In this document: positions 53,622 through 64,000 of the stretch, in pieces
Numbering within the stretch: position 1 is the first letter of the stretch
Layout: the number at the start of each line of letters is the position of its first letter
From: Unio delphinus
Taxonomy: Eukaryota > Mollusca > Bivalvia > Unionida > Unionidae
Assembly: GCA_029339505.1 (NCBI GenBank)
Contig: JAQISU010000003.1
Coordinates: 24,066,001-24,130,000, forward strand
Length of the DNA stretch: 64,000 nucleotides
Direction: 5' to 3'
The notes under the pieces: model-generated
Database searches by the model: none
The model's input: the letters and a program-made list of their open reading frames with translations, nothing else
Told to the model about the DNA's origin: nothing
Translations under genes and position numbers: made by a program

Positions 53622-54076
53622 TTATGTTGAAGCATACTCTTTTCTTCCCCCGACGGCCAATGTTACCAAAAATGACAGCGTGCATAGAGACGTGAAGGTA
53701 ATGAACACCCAGAAACAAAAGCGGTCCCATATGTTAGCTAACTCTGCCCATGTGTACACCTGTGTTTTACCATGATCGACACTTATCGACGTCTGAATAG
53801 GTTGCTGATCCATTTCATTAGTTCTTTCTACTTCATTATTCATGTTCTTTGACGGACGCGTCCCATTTGGGAAAACTTTATTTCCGGCGTTTCCGTTTCG
53901 TTTCTTGCATCTCCTTATACATCCTTTAAAACTGATAATAGTTGCAACGACTAAAGTTAGTTTATAAAATGAGGATGTTGTGTCCACCTTCTCTTTATTG
54001 TGAAATATATTGAGCAGAAGAACGGTGATGAGAGCACACAGCACGCTAAGGAACATTGTAATGGCCAAATAAATAC
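53622..54076 (-). CDS. gene B exon 7: TM3, cytoplasmic loop, TM4, stop
   Basis: 455 bp with TAA stop, acceptor TAATTTCAG. Encodes TM3 (IYLAITMFLSVLCALITVL), a basic loop with CIRRCKKRNG, the VYTWAELANIWDRF helix and TM4. It is eight residues longer than in A and the most diverged exon. Confidence 0.9.
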
Positions 54077-57000
54077 CTGAAATTACATTTAAAATGTTAT
54101 TTTTTTCTTTTTTCTTTGGTCAGATGTAAATTAAATAAACACTTAATAATATACATCCATTAGATAATGTGCCTTTCAAGACAGAAATTAGAAGTAAACC
54201 AAAAATACAAAAATGACTTAAGAGATTTTTTAAACAAAATATATTATCCTTTTGTTGCTAAGTCGTGCCACTTTTTTAAAAATATAAATTAAGTCAGTAA
54301 AGTGAAAACAGTCTTGTCTAAAGGCAGACAAATATTTGTCCCAAAGTGACCATTGTCCACTAAACTTGAAGCCATCAGACCACAATGTACACAGAGCGTA
54401 CAGCCAACAAATAACCCATAAAACAGAAGTGAGAAAAAGAAATGCAAAAACAAAATATCACTCACTGGAACGGATTTTAACTAGAAGAAACAATTTGGTT
54501 ACCAGTAGAATTTAACGCCGACATAATTGTTTGTTGTGTGTATATCTGTGTATGATTGTGTGCGTATGTGTGCGACTGTATGTGTGTTTCATTATCATCT
54601 TCTTACGCACTTGACTAGAACTTTACGAAACCCGAATTATCACTTATAACCTTTTGAAATTTGTGCATTTTTTTTTGCACATATATTGACAAGACCTTAA
54701 TTCACACGTGCAAATTCTTCAAGTAACGTGAAGATTTCAATACGTAATCAATCATTGCATTTTGTGACGAGAAATGCGTTAGTATACCGCGGATGCAAGT
54801 AGCAAAATGACGCAGATAAAGGGAAAAGATCCAAGCAAAACAAGGACCATAACAACTCCAGATAAAATGTCAGAAAATAGCAAAAAAAGAAGTTCTCTTA
54901 TGCCTTATCAATATAAAGTCCATACATACGATTACTTTTATCCATTAAGTTCTTTAATAGTTATTGAGCGTGACCTGATGGGCAAAGCTCTATGGCAAAC
55001 AGGGGACATAACTAGATAACGGTTTACTAGCAATGGGGTAAGTGACTCTCCACCTAGGTAATCGTCGAGATAACTTTCTATCACACACGAAAGGAGTTAC
55101 ACTGGTTTACAGTTTACGCTCCAATGATGAACATTATTATTTTGCATTTAACTCAGCATCTCTGTTAAATTTTTCAGTACAGCTGACGTAATATTACATT
55201 TTAAGAACATTGTATGACTATTTGCCAGTAGCTAAACCTAAGTCAAACGATCTGTTACATTGCATATCATTTACCTAGAACAGAAGCTGTCAGTGACGTA
55301 TGTGGTAATGAATCTGCAATCAAGGTGAGGAGCACGGCTATAGCCAAAATCATTGTCAGAATATAGGACACCTTTTCTCCGGCGTGTATCGGCACAAGGA
55401 ATACTACGCATGACAGAAAGGATGAAAGAATTATGGGTAGAATAAAGTTGATGGCGTAAAATGTTGGTCGACGCTCAAGAACAAGTATGAAATCTAGCTG
55501 AGAGGAGGTCACAACCGTTCCGTCTGGTTTGGTATCCATAAGATCTCTGTCCGTTACGCTTGTGCTGACAATGATCCATTCTCCGTTAGTCCTGGTAATA
55601 CAAGAATCTTGAAAAACATGTAAAATTCGAAATGTCCTAAATTTAAAATTCTACAATGCGTCTGTTATTTTGCAAATATTAACATCCACGTGGTCACTTT
55701 CCAATTTACTAAATTGTCTAATTATTGAGACAAAAATGTATATAGGATGCTCCGAAGGGATGAGAAATTGACAAACATTATATTCGATGTTATTAACATA
55801 ATGTACCAAAAGGAATTATGTTATTACAATAAGAAAGTATTATTAATTACTAATTACAGACTATTAACGTTTAATAAAACAGATCCAAAGATCTAACACC
55901 TTTTATTTATGATATAGACAATAAAATTTCCTTAAATATAATGTCAATATTTGTATAAAAAGAACATATTATCTGGTGGTAATATCATTATAATAATTCT
56001 TAATCGATTTCACGTACGACAAATCCCCGCTAGGTTCTAATATAGAACTGTATATGCAGCATACCCCATCAAATGAGGACATATGTACTACAAATGGGCA
56101 TGCTTGACTGAAGACAGGAAGCACATTGTTTATCATTATCTTGGCTAGTGGTGAAGAACGTGCGAAATGTAAGACTTAATTTGAATTCTATTTTATTACC
56201 TCTCTCACTGGACATCGTTTGACCTTTTCATTGTTGACTTCACTTTGTAGATCAATGCCATTTAGGTTTGGTCATCTGATTATTTTTCAATTTTCCCTAA
56301 AACTACTTTATCCTGATTTAATACTCTCTGACCCATACAATTATTTTTGTGTATTTTTGCATAAGATAGTTACTGCTCCAAAACTACTCCACGTACACAT
56401 CAGCACTTATATTACGTGGATATAATGCCTGATCTAATTTTAGTGAAGGTAACTATTTTTCTCTACATAATTTGAGACTTAAGTAATATAACTGATTGTA
56501 ATGTAAACTTCATATTTGCTATATGAGTTTTGAAAATTCAAAACCAAGTTTAAACATAAACTTCCATGTTTATGTCCGGAAGGATAGTAAGAAAATATTA
56601 GCGTCGTTGAATTATGCTACACTGTTGTTATCAACACATTGTTATAACAGATGTTTATTTCCACGTCCACGTTGGTGAAACATCTTTCATATCTAGTAAA
56701 CAATAATGTACGTGTCATTACCTACCTTACGTCCTCTGTATCAATATTAGTGGAAGCATGATCTAGTTCTAGCTGGTCTTTGGTCATACTCCATGACGTC
56801 AGTTCAATAATACACTTCTGTCTGTCAAACGGATAGTAGGTGATGTCTATTTCACAATGTGTGGTATAAAGCCCCAGTGGTTCCCATAAAACATCTCCCG
56901 TGTTTGTCACAGTGAGCTGCAGGTTGTCGTCATTTATGACACCTATGTCAGCCAACCTTAAACAGCCAGTTAAAATCGTATTGCTTTAATAACAACGGAT

Positions 57001-60000
57001 ATAAATAGTCCCAACAATCATGGCTAGCCTAATTTACAACATTGAATCTCATGCAGACCTTGACCTCCATTCAGAATCATCTCGAACTCTTGTTCATTTA
57101 TTTAATTAGGAAAATGATTCAATTCAGATGTTTTCAAGGAGTCGCAAAGCTCGTTGCTGTGCGATAGAATGAGTGTAATTTATAATCAAAACAAAACATA
57201 AAAGAAATGCTAACTTTATATTTAATTTCAGTTAATATAGATAACATAAATAATATTGTCTAGTTAAAAGTCGTTAATTGGTCTCAGTATCTCTCCGAGT
57301 CACAAAGATTATCGATGCTTCCTGTGCAAGAAAATATTGATTGTGCAATATTCAACAGGGTGGTTCTGTTATTTGTATTTATAGGTCAGAGGCACTAAAA
57401 CACTGGGATATTCAGTTTCAAATTTTGAAGATATGTAGTTGATTGAAATGGTATTCGAATGTATATACCAGGCAGATATTCTGGATCAAGGTGTCAGGCC
57501 AGTAAAGCTGAAATGATGAGATTCCTTCTTCAAATTTGCCCTACCTCGTCCATTCAAATCAGGTTTAAAGACAACCACAACACATGTCGGTACTTGCTCA
57601 GCAGTCGTCGAAGGAAAATAATGTTTGGCTATGGCACGTAACGGCACACCTTATGGACGTATTGTTCTGTTGGATAACGTATGGAAAATTTTCGAAAAAA
57701 GTAAAGTACAATTACTTTAACAAATGTACCCTTCACTACAAACACATGTTTTGAGTTCTACGGTGTTATTTTACTAGAACTCAGCTGTTACATATCTATA
57801 ATTATATTTTCCAATGTTATTGGTAGATTATGGCATCTATTGGAGTTCGCCATTAACAGAGGATGACAAAACGGATTAACATGAAAGGTTAAAAATGACG
57901 TTAACGACTGAAAACTCTCATTTGTAAAGGGCTTTGTATAAAACTGATCACTAAGCACTATATGTGGTTATATATTACCTTCTAATTGGAATCCCTCAGC
58001 TGGGATAACACAAAGCTCTATTATAGGCCCATTTCTGTTTATTGTTCATCTTAATGATTATCTGACAATTATTATTTCTTATACGTATATTTGCAGACTA
58101 CTATTCGCTTGAAATTAACTCCAATATCCCATTTTTTATTCGAAGTGTAATACTTCAAACATAAATAATGTGCTCTGTTCACAGGCGGAGAAGGAAGTTA
58201 TTTCGCTGCTTTTGATTTAAGCAGTGAAGAAAGAAAGTTTATGAAATAACATCGTTGACTGGGAATAACAATTACTTTGAAAGGAACGTAGTTCTGCCAG
58301 ATATATAATAGTATCATATGTCAGAAACGATGGCCGCTATCGTTTAACCGGCTTGAAGAGCTCTTCCGTTTTTGTGCTGTTATACATGATATGTTTGCTT
58401 GTTGTCTATCTTCGTCTCTTTTATTGCGTTTCATCATGCATTGATTATTTAGTTTGAGTGTGTTTCTTGATTTCCTTGTTTTGTAAACGCGAACAATTAG
58501 ATTTATTCTCAGCTGTCCACTGCTGCAACGACCTTTGTTCTTGAATAAACCGCCATTACGTGATCACAAGTCAACCCGTTTATGTTATGATGGACCATCA
58601 TTAAATGACCACTCCGTGGCTCTCCATACCTCATTGAGCGCATCACTAAACGAAGCGAACAAAGAAACGTTTTAAATTTGGCCGGTATAGAACAGGAAGA
58701 AGAGTTCCAGTTATCTACCTTTCGCGCTTTCCGGCTAAACAATTTAATAATTCGGCCGTTAATTTTGATAACCTGATGCAAATCCCTATTAAATTGTGAA
58801 CTGTTGTGTCAGTTGTCCCAGAGATACCACTATGTATTGCATTATAAATGCCGAAATCAGTAGGACCATCAGAAAAGCGCACATAAAAAGTTAATTTTAT
58901 CAACGATCAGAATATCGACGTCTTCTTATTGACAGATACATAGCTAAAAGCATCAGGCGATGAGCCCAACTGCGCGGATATAACACCCATCGGTTACTCT
59001 ATCACGTCGTTTCCCCGCCACTCTCGCAGAGGTGGAATTGCTGTCATCGCAAAAATTTCCATGATGAAATGTCTTAAACACAGCACAACCTTCAGTTTCT
59101 GTCAAACATCGTTTATGCTAGTCCAATCAACACTCACACTGTAACAAAGATCAGTCTATGTTTACTGCCTCTACCGCCCTCCTCCAAGTAGACAAAAATA
59201 AGCTGACTGAATCTTTCGTTTTGGAGCATTTTCCGAATTTCCTGGAGTATGGAAATTTGATGGATGACAACCTGATTATTCTTGGAGATTTCAACTTTCA
59301 CTTTGACTCTCCTGAAATGATTGCAACTTCAAACGGTCAGTTAACCAACCCAGCCATAAACATGGTTACATTTAAGACTGGATTCTTCATAGACCTGATG
59401 ATAATATTCTACGGTCCCCCCTTGTAACCCACGAACATGCATGAGATCACATCTGCATTATATGCCATCAGGACTAAACAAATGCATGACAGCAAAGCTA
59501 ACCTAACAACCTCCTCCTACAGCAGAATAACTCGATAACTGCCTGTGTTCATTGCTTGGAAAAGATGCTCCAGCCACAAAGTGCTGAGTATCAATTCAAA
59601 AGGGTTCTCTGTGATATAGCATTGTTAGGGACTAGCTTCTCATTGCTGAAAGATACCGCCGTAAAGCGGAGAGACTTTCGCGTTCAACCAGACTCACTAT
59701 TCTTAAACAAATCTATGAAGCCGCTAAGAAAAACGTCACAAACATAGTCCATTTAGCCATATTATCATACTGTAGTACTATGATCACGGAGAGTTCCAGC
59801 TGTAAAGAGCGCTTTGAGATTACTAACAAACTAATGTCAAGGAACAAATGTACACCACTGTCAATGATGATAAAACTGAGGACTGATCTGATCACAACAC
59901 AAAGACTTTCTCATTCACATCCTTTACCTCAAACAATAAATATCATTAACACCAACATTAAATTCCCACCGTCAGTATGAAACCTAGTTGCTACTCTGGA

Positions 60001-61083
60001 CAGTACTCTCATATTGAACCAACATGTCATGAACATATGAAAGGTTATATATCTTGAGCTGAGACGCATCAGCTCCATTCCTACAGCTGAGTTTTGTCTT
60101 CAGAATGACGCTAATGTTGGAGTAGTTGTTCCTTAGTTCCATGGAATGCATGTATCAATGTCGAAATCAACTACCTCATCTCTTCCAGAATTCACTGCTT
60201 TTGTCTCTATTTCCACCTGTTAATGTTCCATTAAATAGGGTAATGTTTGACTGGTTAACTCTTTTTTATAAACAGAAGAAGAAACAAAAATTAGGGACAT
60301 GTAAATGAAATTAAATTTATAATGCTAGTTTTACTCTTCAAGTTAATTCATAACATATTTAATCAGGAACATTCTAAAATAATTTATAATTGTTTAGGAA
60401 AATGTCACAATGGGATGAATCAGCAAAAAAGATGACTATTTTTGTAAACCCTCGAACCGTCGAGAGATAATTGAAGCGAAGATAATGAACCCCTGGAGAT
60501 GTTTCCTGCCATCACATAAACTCAGTCATTTGTTACTATGATCAGAAAATGTGTTATACGTAAGGTCCAGCCATTGCTCTGGCACGTGAGCAAACCAAGA
60601 TTCGTTGCGTTAGGCCAAGCGAATAGCTAAAACTAGATCTTTCAGTATTTACAATGTTTATTGAATGGCATTATCAAAACGCACCTTACAATTATGATAT
60701 ATGTTACTGGTTTCATAGTTATTTTAAGTTAGCAATTCATTAATATTAAGTGATTTTTAACCCATTGGGAAATTGTGTCACTTTTAAACAGGCTCATAAC
60801 TGCAAGCTAACAATAACAACCAACACTAATATTAATTCATGCGTATCCTGTAATATATTTCGTGGATGTTTTTTATTTCTCCCTAAGGATCGTGTCTCCA
60901 CAGGCTTCTATTCTTCGTTACATGTCTTCGCATAAAGTGTGGAAAACCAGTTCAAAAGCGCATGAAGTAAACCAATTTTCGTTTGTGAAATTTAAACCCG
61001 ACTGGGCTTTCATCTGCTTTTTTTTAACAGTGAAATACGTATAACTATAATGTATCTGGGCACACATGATCTTTAGAACACAC

Positions 61084-61155
<72 letters not shown>

Positions 61156-62252
61156 ACATCTCAAAATCTGAAGCAGGCAAAACATTGCAAACCATCTTAT
61201 GATACTAATGTTGTGGAAAACAGACCATGCTTCAATATTTTTATTATTATTCTGTTCTTTGGAAGCAATTGTAAAATAATTAACGATTATACTCTACTTT
61301 GAAAAGAGTCTATAATAACTTACGAGTTATCGATAATTACTTCCGGCTTCCATATTTCGGACGGCATAAAGTGTATCTCTTGAATATCATCAAAGGAAGG
61401 TGGCTGCCATGCCAGTCTATAGTCAGTCCATTTCTGTATCACACAGATACGAACATTCACGTAGTAAAAAAGGATACTTGCAAATGTCAAATTACCAATT
61501 AACTCCCAATTACTCGCAAATTATTAAACCGTCGTTTTAAATCCATTTATTGCATTAATGTATTTTCAAGGATGCTTTAGAATCCGAAGTGCTGTCAACA
61601 AAGTGATATAGCAAGGCACATGGATATATTAGTACAGTACAGCAATATTTATAGAAAGTAAAATTTTAAAGATTAGTTGTTGGTTCATACACGCAATTCA
61701 GGCAGATTCTGAACAGAGGCGCATGCATGTTTGTATAATGAAAATATAATGCAATGTCGGCTTTAAACTTTGATTCTACATCAGTGGTCCTAATTATATG
61801 GTTATACGTGATCTGGATAAAAGTACTAGCTCATATATTAACCTGAAATAGACTAGCGTCATACCCAGATGTCGTATCACATTGTTTAATCCAGCGTTGT
61901 AAAGTTAACGTTAACTGCACACCTCCAAATGGCATATTCATTACATTATGATTTTTTCAATTAAACGTCATTTTCTTTTACCTAAATAAGACGTAAAATA
62001 ATATTATTGCTGATTTTTGTTTATTTTACTAAATAATGCCATAAAAATATCTTATATAAATTTAATAAATATAATAATCATAATAACTATGCTGTAAAAA
62101 TGGCAATAGTCAGCGAAAAGCATGCTAGAAAAAGTGACGTGCACTCAGTAATATAGTCATAATGAACAATTGTTGCAGATTATATATTGAATAAAAACAA
62201 GACTTACCAGTGTGAACCAGCCAGTTACAGTTAAGGACTGTTGTACATTGTC
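53622..62252 (-). CDS. nicotinic acetylcholine receptor-like subunit, gene B (exons 3 to 7 seen, 5' end outside)
   Basis: Tandem paralogue of gene A, same strand, with homologous exons of 45, 110, 231, 317 and 455 bp (386 codons including stop, in frame). It encodes a Cys-loop subunit expected in plasma-membrane pentameric channels. The Cys-loop (CEIDITYYPFDRQKC), loop-B Trp, TM1 (FYAINFILPIILSSFLS), TM2 with GEKVS entry and Leu at 9', TM3 and TM4 are present. Loop C has no CC pair. At TM2 20' it has Asp where A has Asn. Exons 1-2 were searched for in the 1.75 kb to the right edge and not found; in gene A they spread over 3.4 kb, so they probably lie outside. The large intron 4 hosts LINE relics. 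Nothing seen breaks the gene. Confidence 0.87.
54077..56725 (-). other. gene B introns 6 and 5
   Basis: Two GT/AG introns (54077-55274 and 55592-56725) around exon 6. A TG-rich stretch lies at 54530-54590. No other feature was recognised. Confidence 0.65.
55275..55591 (-). CDS. gene B exon 6: loop C region, TM1 and TM2
   Basis: 317 bp, acceptor ATTACCAG, donor GTAAAT. Encodes TNGEWIIVSTSVTDRDLMD, a loop C without CC, LERRPTFYAIN, TM1, the pore-lining TM2 and LPHTS. Confidence 0.92.
56726..56956 (-). CDS. gene B exon 5: Cys-loop exon
   Basis: 231 bp, acceptor GTTTAAG, donor GTAGGT. Only nine bases and five residues differ from gene A exon 5; outside the exon, similarity drops within about 20 bp. 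Confidence 0.92.
57988..58290 (+). pseudogene. LINE RT relic in gene B intron 4, homologous to that in gene A
   Basis: Plus-strand words GIPQL, then in another frame GPFLFIVHLND, and CTTATACGTATATTTGCAGAC resemble 24924-25260. The later GAAAGAAAGTTTAT word is shared as well. It carries stops and frameshifts and is antisense to the receptor. Confidence 0.6.
58845..60130 (+). pseudogene. CR1/L2-like LINE relic
   Basis: Across several frames: NFINDQNIDVFLLTDT, GDEPNCADITPIGYS, SFPRHSRRGGIAVIAK and LIILGDFNFHFDSPE mark an APE-type endonuclease. AAKKNVTNIVHLA and HPLPQTINIINTNI belong to the linker before the polymerase. LDSTLILNQHVMNI matches the region after the polymerase, so the RT core is deleted. 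Order and orientation are consistent with one decayed element. Clade assignment is tentative. Confidence 0.65.
61087..61158. repeat. (TC)n-(AC)n microsatellite in gene B intron 4
   Basis: About 22 TC units followed by about 14 AC units, roughly 165 bp from exon 4. Confidence 0.96.
61324..61433 (-). CDS. gene B exon 4: 110-bp exon
   Basis: Encodes KWTDYRLAWQ through IWKPEVIIDNS. Acceptor GTGATACAG, donor GTAAGT, ends in phase 2. 19 of 110 bases differ from gene A. Confidence 0.92.
61434..62207 (-). other. gene B intron 3
   Basis: GT/AG intron of 774 bp, AT-rich, no other feature. The equivalent intron in gene A is 3.7 kb. Confidence 0.7.
62208..62252 (-). CDS. gene B exon 3: 45-bp exon
   Basis: Encodes DNVQQSLTVTGWFTL, 15 residues, with acceptor ATTTCCAG and donor GTAAGT. 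Four residues differ from gene A. A (CT)n tract on the coding strand lies 28 bp upstream. Confidence 0.88.
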
Positions 62253-62280
62253 CTGGAAATATATTCGGGACTATGTGAAC

Positions 62281-62359
<79 letters not shown>
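62281..62359. repeat. (GA)n microsatellite upstream of gene B exon 3
   Basis: About 39 GA units with one GC interruption, (CT)n on the coding strand, ending 28 bp before the acceptor of exon 3. Confidence 0.97.
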
Positions 62360-62362
<3 letters not shown>

Positions 62363-63857
62363 TTTTTTAAAACCAAAACAGAATAAGGAAAGATTATTTA
62401 TTGCCATTCACAAAAACATCATTGACTGACTTCACATTATTTCTCTAGCAGAATTTGATATAACTGTAAGTGTGTATGCAATCGCTGTCCCAATGAATGC
62501 CAGAAAACTATTTCCTGATGACAATTGTATTGAAACTGTACTACAATAACAACTTGTGCTGTTGTTAATGACGATGCTGATTTCCTTAAATAAACAAATA
62601 AATGAATAAATACAGGGAACATGCCATTAATCTACATGCCATTAATTATGTTATCATCTCGGACATCAATTATCGTGTAAATTAACAAATTTGTTTTTGC
62701 CCCTACGTAAATTTGAGAAGTACACAATAAGGCACAACAGTTACACACACAGTGATGTTGGTCTTAGATTTCCTTCGCCTTCCTGAAACCATTCAGCCAG
62801 TTCTTAGGTAAAAGTGCGATGAGAAAATGTGCACGTTAAAGGAAATATCCTGATGCAAGTAGTCGGTCAGAAAGGATTTAATGTTAACCAATTGCTAGCA
62901 AATTTCTTTTGTCCGGCAATAATTTTAATATTTATATGAAATAAGATGTTGTTTGTACTGGAAGATTGGTAAACAGCTTAATCTTGAAAGGACTTTTCCC
63001 CATTCATTTAAGATATTGACGAATAGGCAGCAAAATAAGACATTAATCTTAACAGGGTTAACTTAATGTGTAGACGAAACTAAATCAAGAAACTTAAGGC
63101 ATATTAATCTTGAAAGGATATTTTCTTATTCACTTATTGTGTGGCGAATAAACAAGACAATTAGAAAGTAATCTTAAAATAACTTTTTGTTGTTCGCTTA
63201 ATATGTAGACGAAAAAGCTAGAAAATCAAGACATCGAAAGGGTTGGTAAAGAAATCTGAACTATAGTTGATTGAAAAGTTTGAAAGCCACTATTGGTAAG
63301 CTGTGACTGCATTCACTTCCTAACCTTACGAACCTTGCTACCTTCAACGAATACTTGTTACTTTGCAGTGTCCTGACTCAATTAGAATCGCACTGTTTAC
63401 ATCCGGTTTGATCAATAAATCGCCAAGCAACCTACTATTTGTCTAGTAATACCAATGTGCTTGTTCGATTATTATGTACACACATTTCCTAGAGAAGATT
63501 GCTATCCAAAACTGTTGATATTTCCATTAAATTTCGATTATGTCGTGTATTAATTAGTTTTGTGAATGGCTGGATACATTTATTTCTTCATAAACCAGTG
63601 TACAATTATAAGTTCCATTCTTCCCTCTTCCTTTATCTTCTTGTTCAACTCCCGACCCGTTTTGACATCAGCGATTGTTACCCTTTTCGAGTTATCGAAT
63701 CGCTATTGGCAAGCGAAACAAATAGCAAAGCCCTTCAAATTTGCATTATGTATTCATTTAAAGTTTTAATATTGTGAGTAACTGTGTAAAAAAATTAAGT
63801 CCTAGGTTTGTTGCTGCATTTGTAACCGCTTAAGATTTAAATTTGCTTTAACGCAGA
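62360..63857. other. gene B intron 2 or 5' region, no exon found
   Basis: Searched for a homologue of gene A exon 2 (YDPIVRP block) and exon 1; none was seen. No other supported feature. Confidence 0.45.
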
Positions 63858-63962
63858 GGCGTAGCGATGATATTTTGCGTAGCGATGATATTTTGTAGCG
63901 ATGATATTTTGCGATGATATTTTGCGTAGCGATGATATTTTGCGTAGCGATGATATTTTGCG
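63858..63962. repeat. 18-bp minisatellite at the right edge
   Basis: About six units of GCGTAGCGATGATATTTT, two of them shortened by 2 and 5 bases. Confidence 0.93.
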
Positions 63963-64000
63963 CCCAAGGACGAACTATAACATTGGCGCCCCCGCGATCT

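Larger units (their letters stand above)
56957..61323 (-). other. gene B intron 4
   Basis: 4.4-kb GT/AG intron, against 0.7 kb in gene A. The extra length holds a CR1-like LINE relic and AT-rich DNA, plus a (TC)n-(AC)n array. Confidence 0.65.

Noticed and set aside
62360..63857. Exons 1 and 2 of gene B
   Set aside because: No YDPxVRP-like block or signal-peptide exon with compatible phase was seen; probably outside the window.

Overview
This is nuclear DNA from an animal, most likely a mollusc and probably a bivalve. The species call is an inference. It rests on small spliced exons of an atypical nicotinic-type receptor family of the kind expanded in bivalves, an AT-rich background, very dense (TA)n, (CT)n and (CA)n microsatellites, and a transposon set of Gmr1-like Ty3/gypsy, I/Nimb-like LINE and several tRNA-derived SINEs. 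There is no operon structure, no CRISPR array and no rRNA.

The real genes are two tandem paralogues on the minus strand. Both encode Cys-loop ligand-gated ion channel subunits of the nicotinic acetylcholine receptor (nAChR) family. Copy A (32731 down to 20714) is complete: seven exons of 43, 146, 45, 110, 231, 317 and 431 coding bases, all with GT/AG junctions and compatible phases, give a 440-residue protein with signal peptide, Cys-loop, four membrane segments and stop. Copy B (62252 down to 53622) shows the homologues of exons 3 to 7 (45, 110, 231, 317 and 455 bp). Its exons 1 and 2 were not found and probably lie beyond the right edge. Exon 5 is 96 percent identical in DNA between the copies, while exon 4 is only 83 percent identical. 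Both copies lack the vicinal cysteines of alpha subunits.

Layout. 0.37-4.5 kb: a decayed Ty3/gypsy element with the unusual order protease, integrase, reverse transcriptase, ending in a 3' LTR. 4.8-5.1 kb: a tRNA-derived SINE with target-site duplication. 5-20 kb: non-coding, with two copies of a dispersed repeat (7.0 and 11.35 kb), minisatellites (9.5-11.2 kb), microsatellites and more SINEs. 20.7-32.7 kb: receptor gene A, whose introns hold a LINE relic, an LTR fragment and long TA arrays. 33-37 kb: sparse repeats. 37.4-41.0 kb: a large minisatellite complex (48-bp and 54-bp units, then a short-unit array split by a 495-bp hAT-type MITE). 42.1-47.9 kb: a SINE and a nearly full-length but dead I/Nimb-like LINE. 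48-53.2 kb: unexplained sequence and two minisatellites (30 and 38 bp). 53.6 kb to the end: receptor gene B, with a second LINE relic in its large intron.

The two receptor subunits presumably sit in the plasma membrane as parts of pentameric cation channels. Everything else looks like repeat turnover around a tandem duplication. No new defence or biosynthetic system was found. The most interesting points are the atypical receptor pair with a homogenised exon, polypyrimidine microsatellites kept next to the tiny exon 3 in both copies, the pol order of the gypsy element, and the hAT MITE with a clear 8-bp target duplication inside a satellite.
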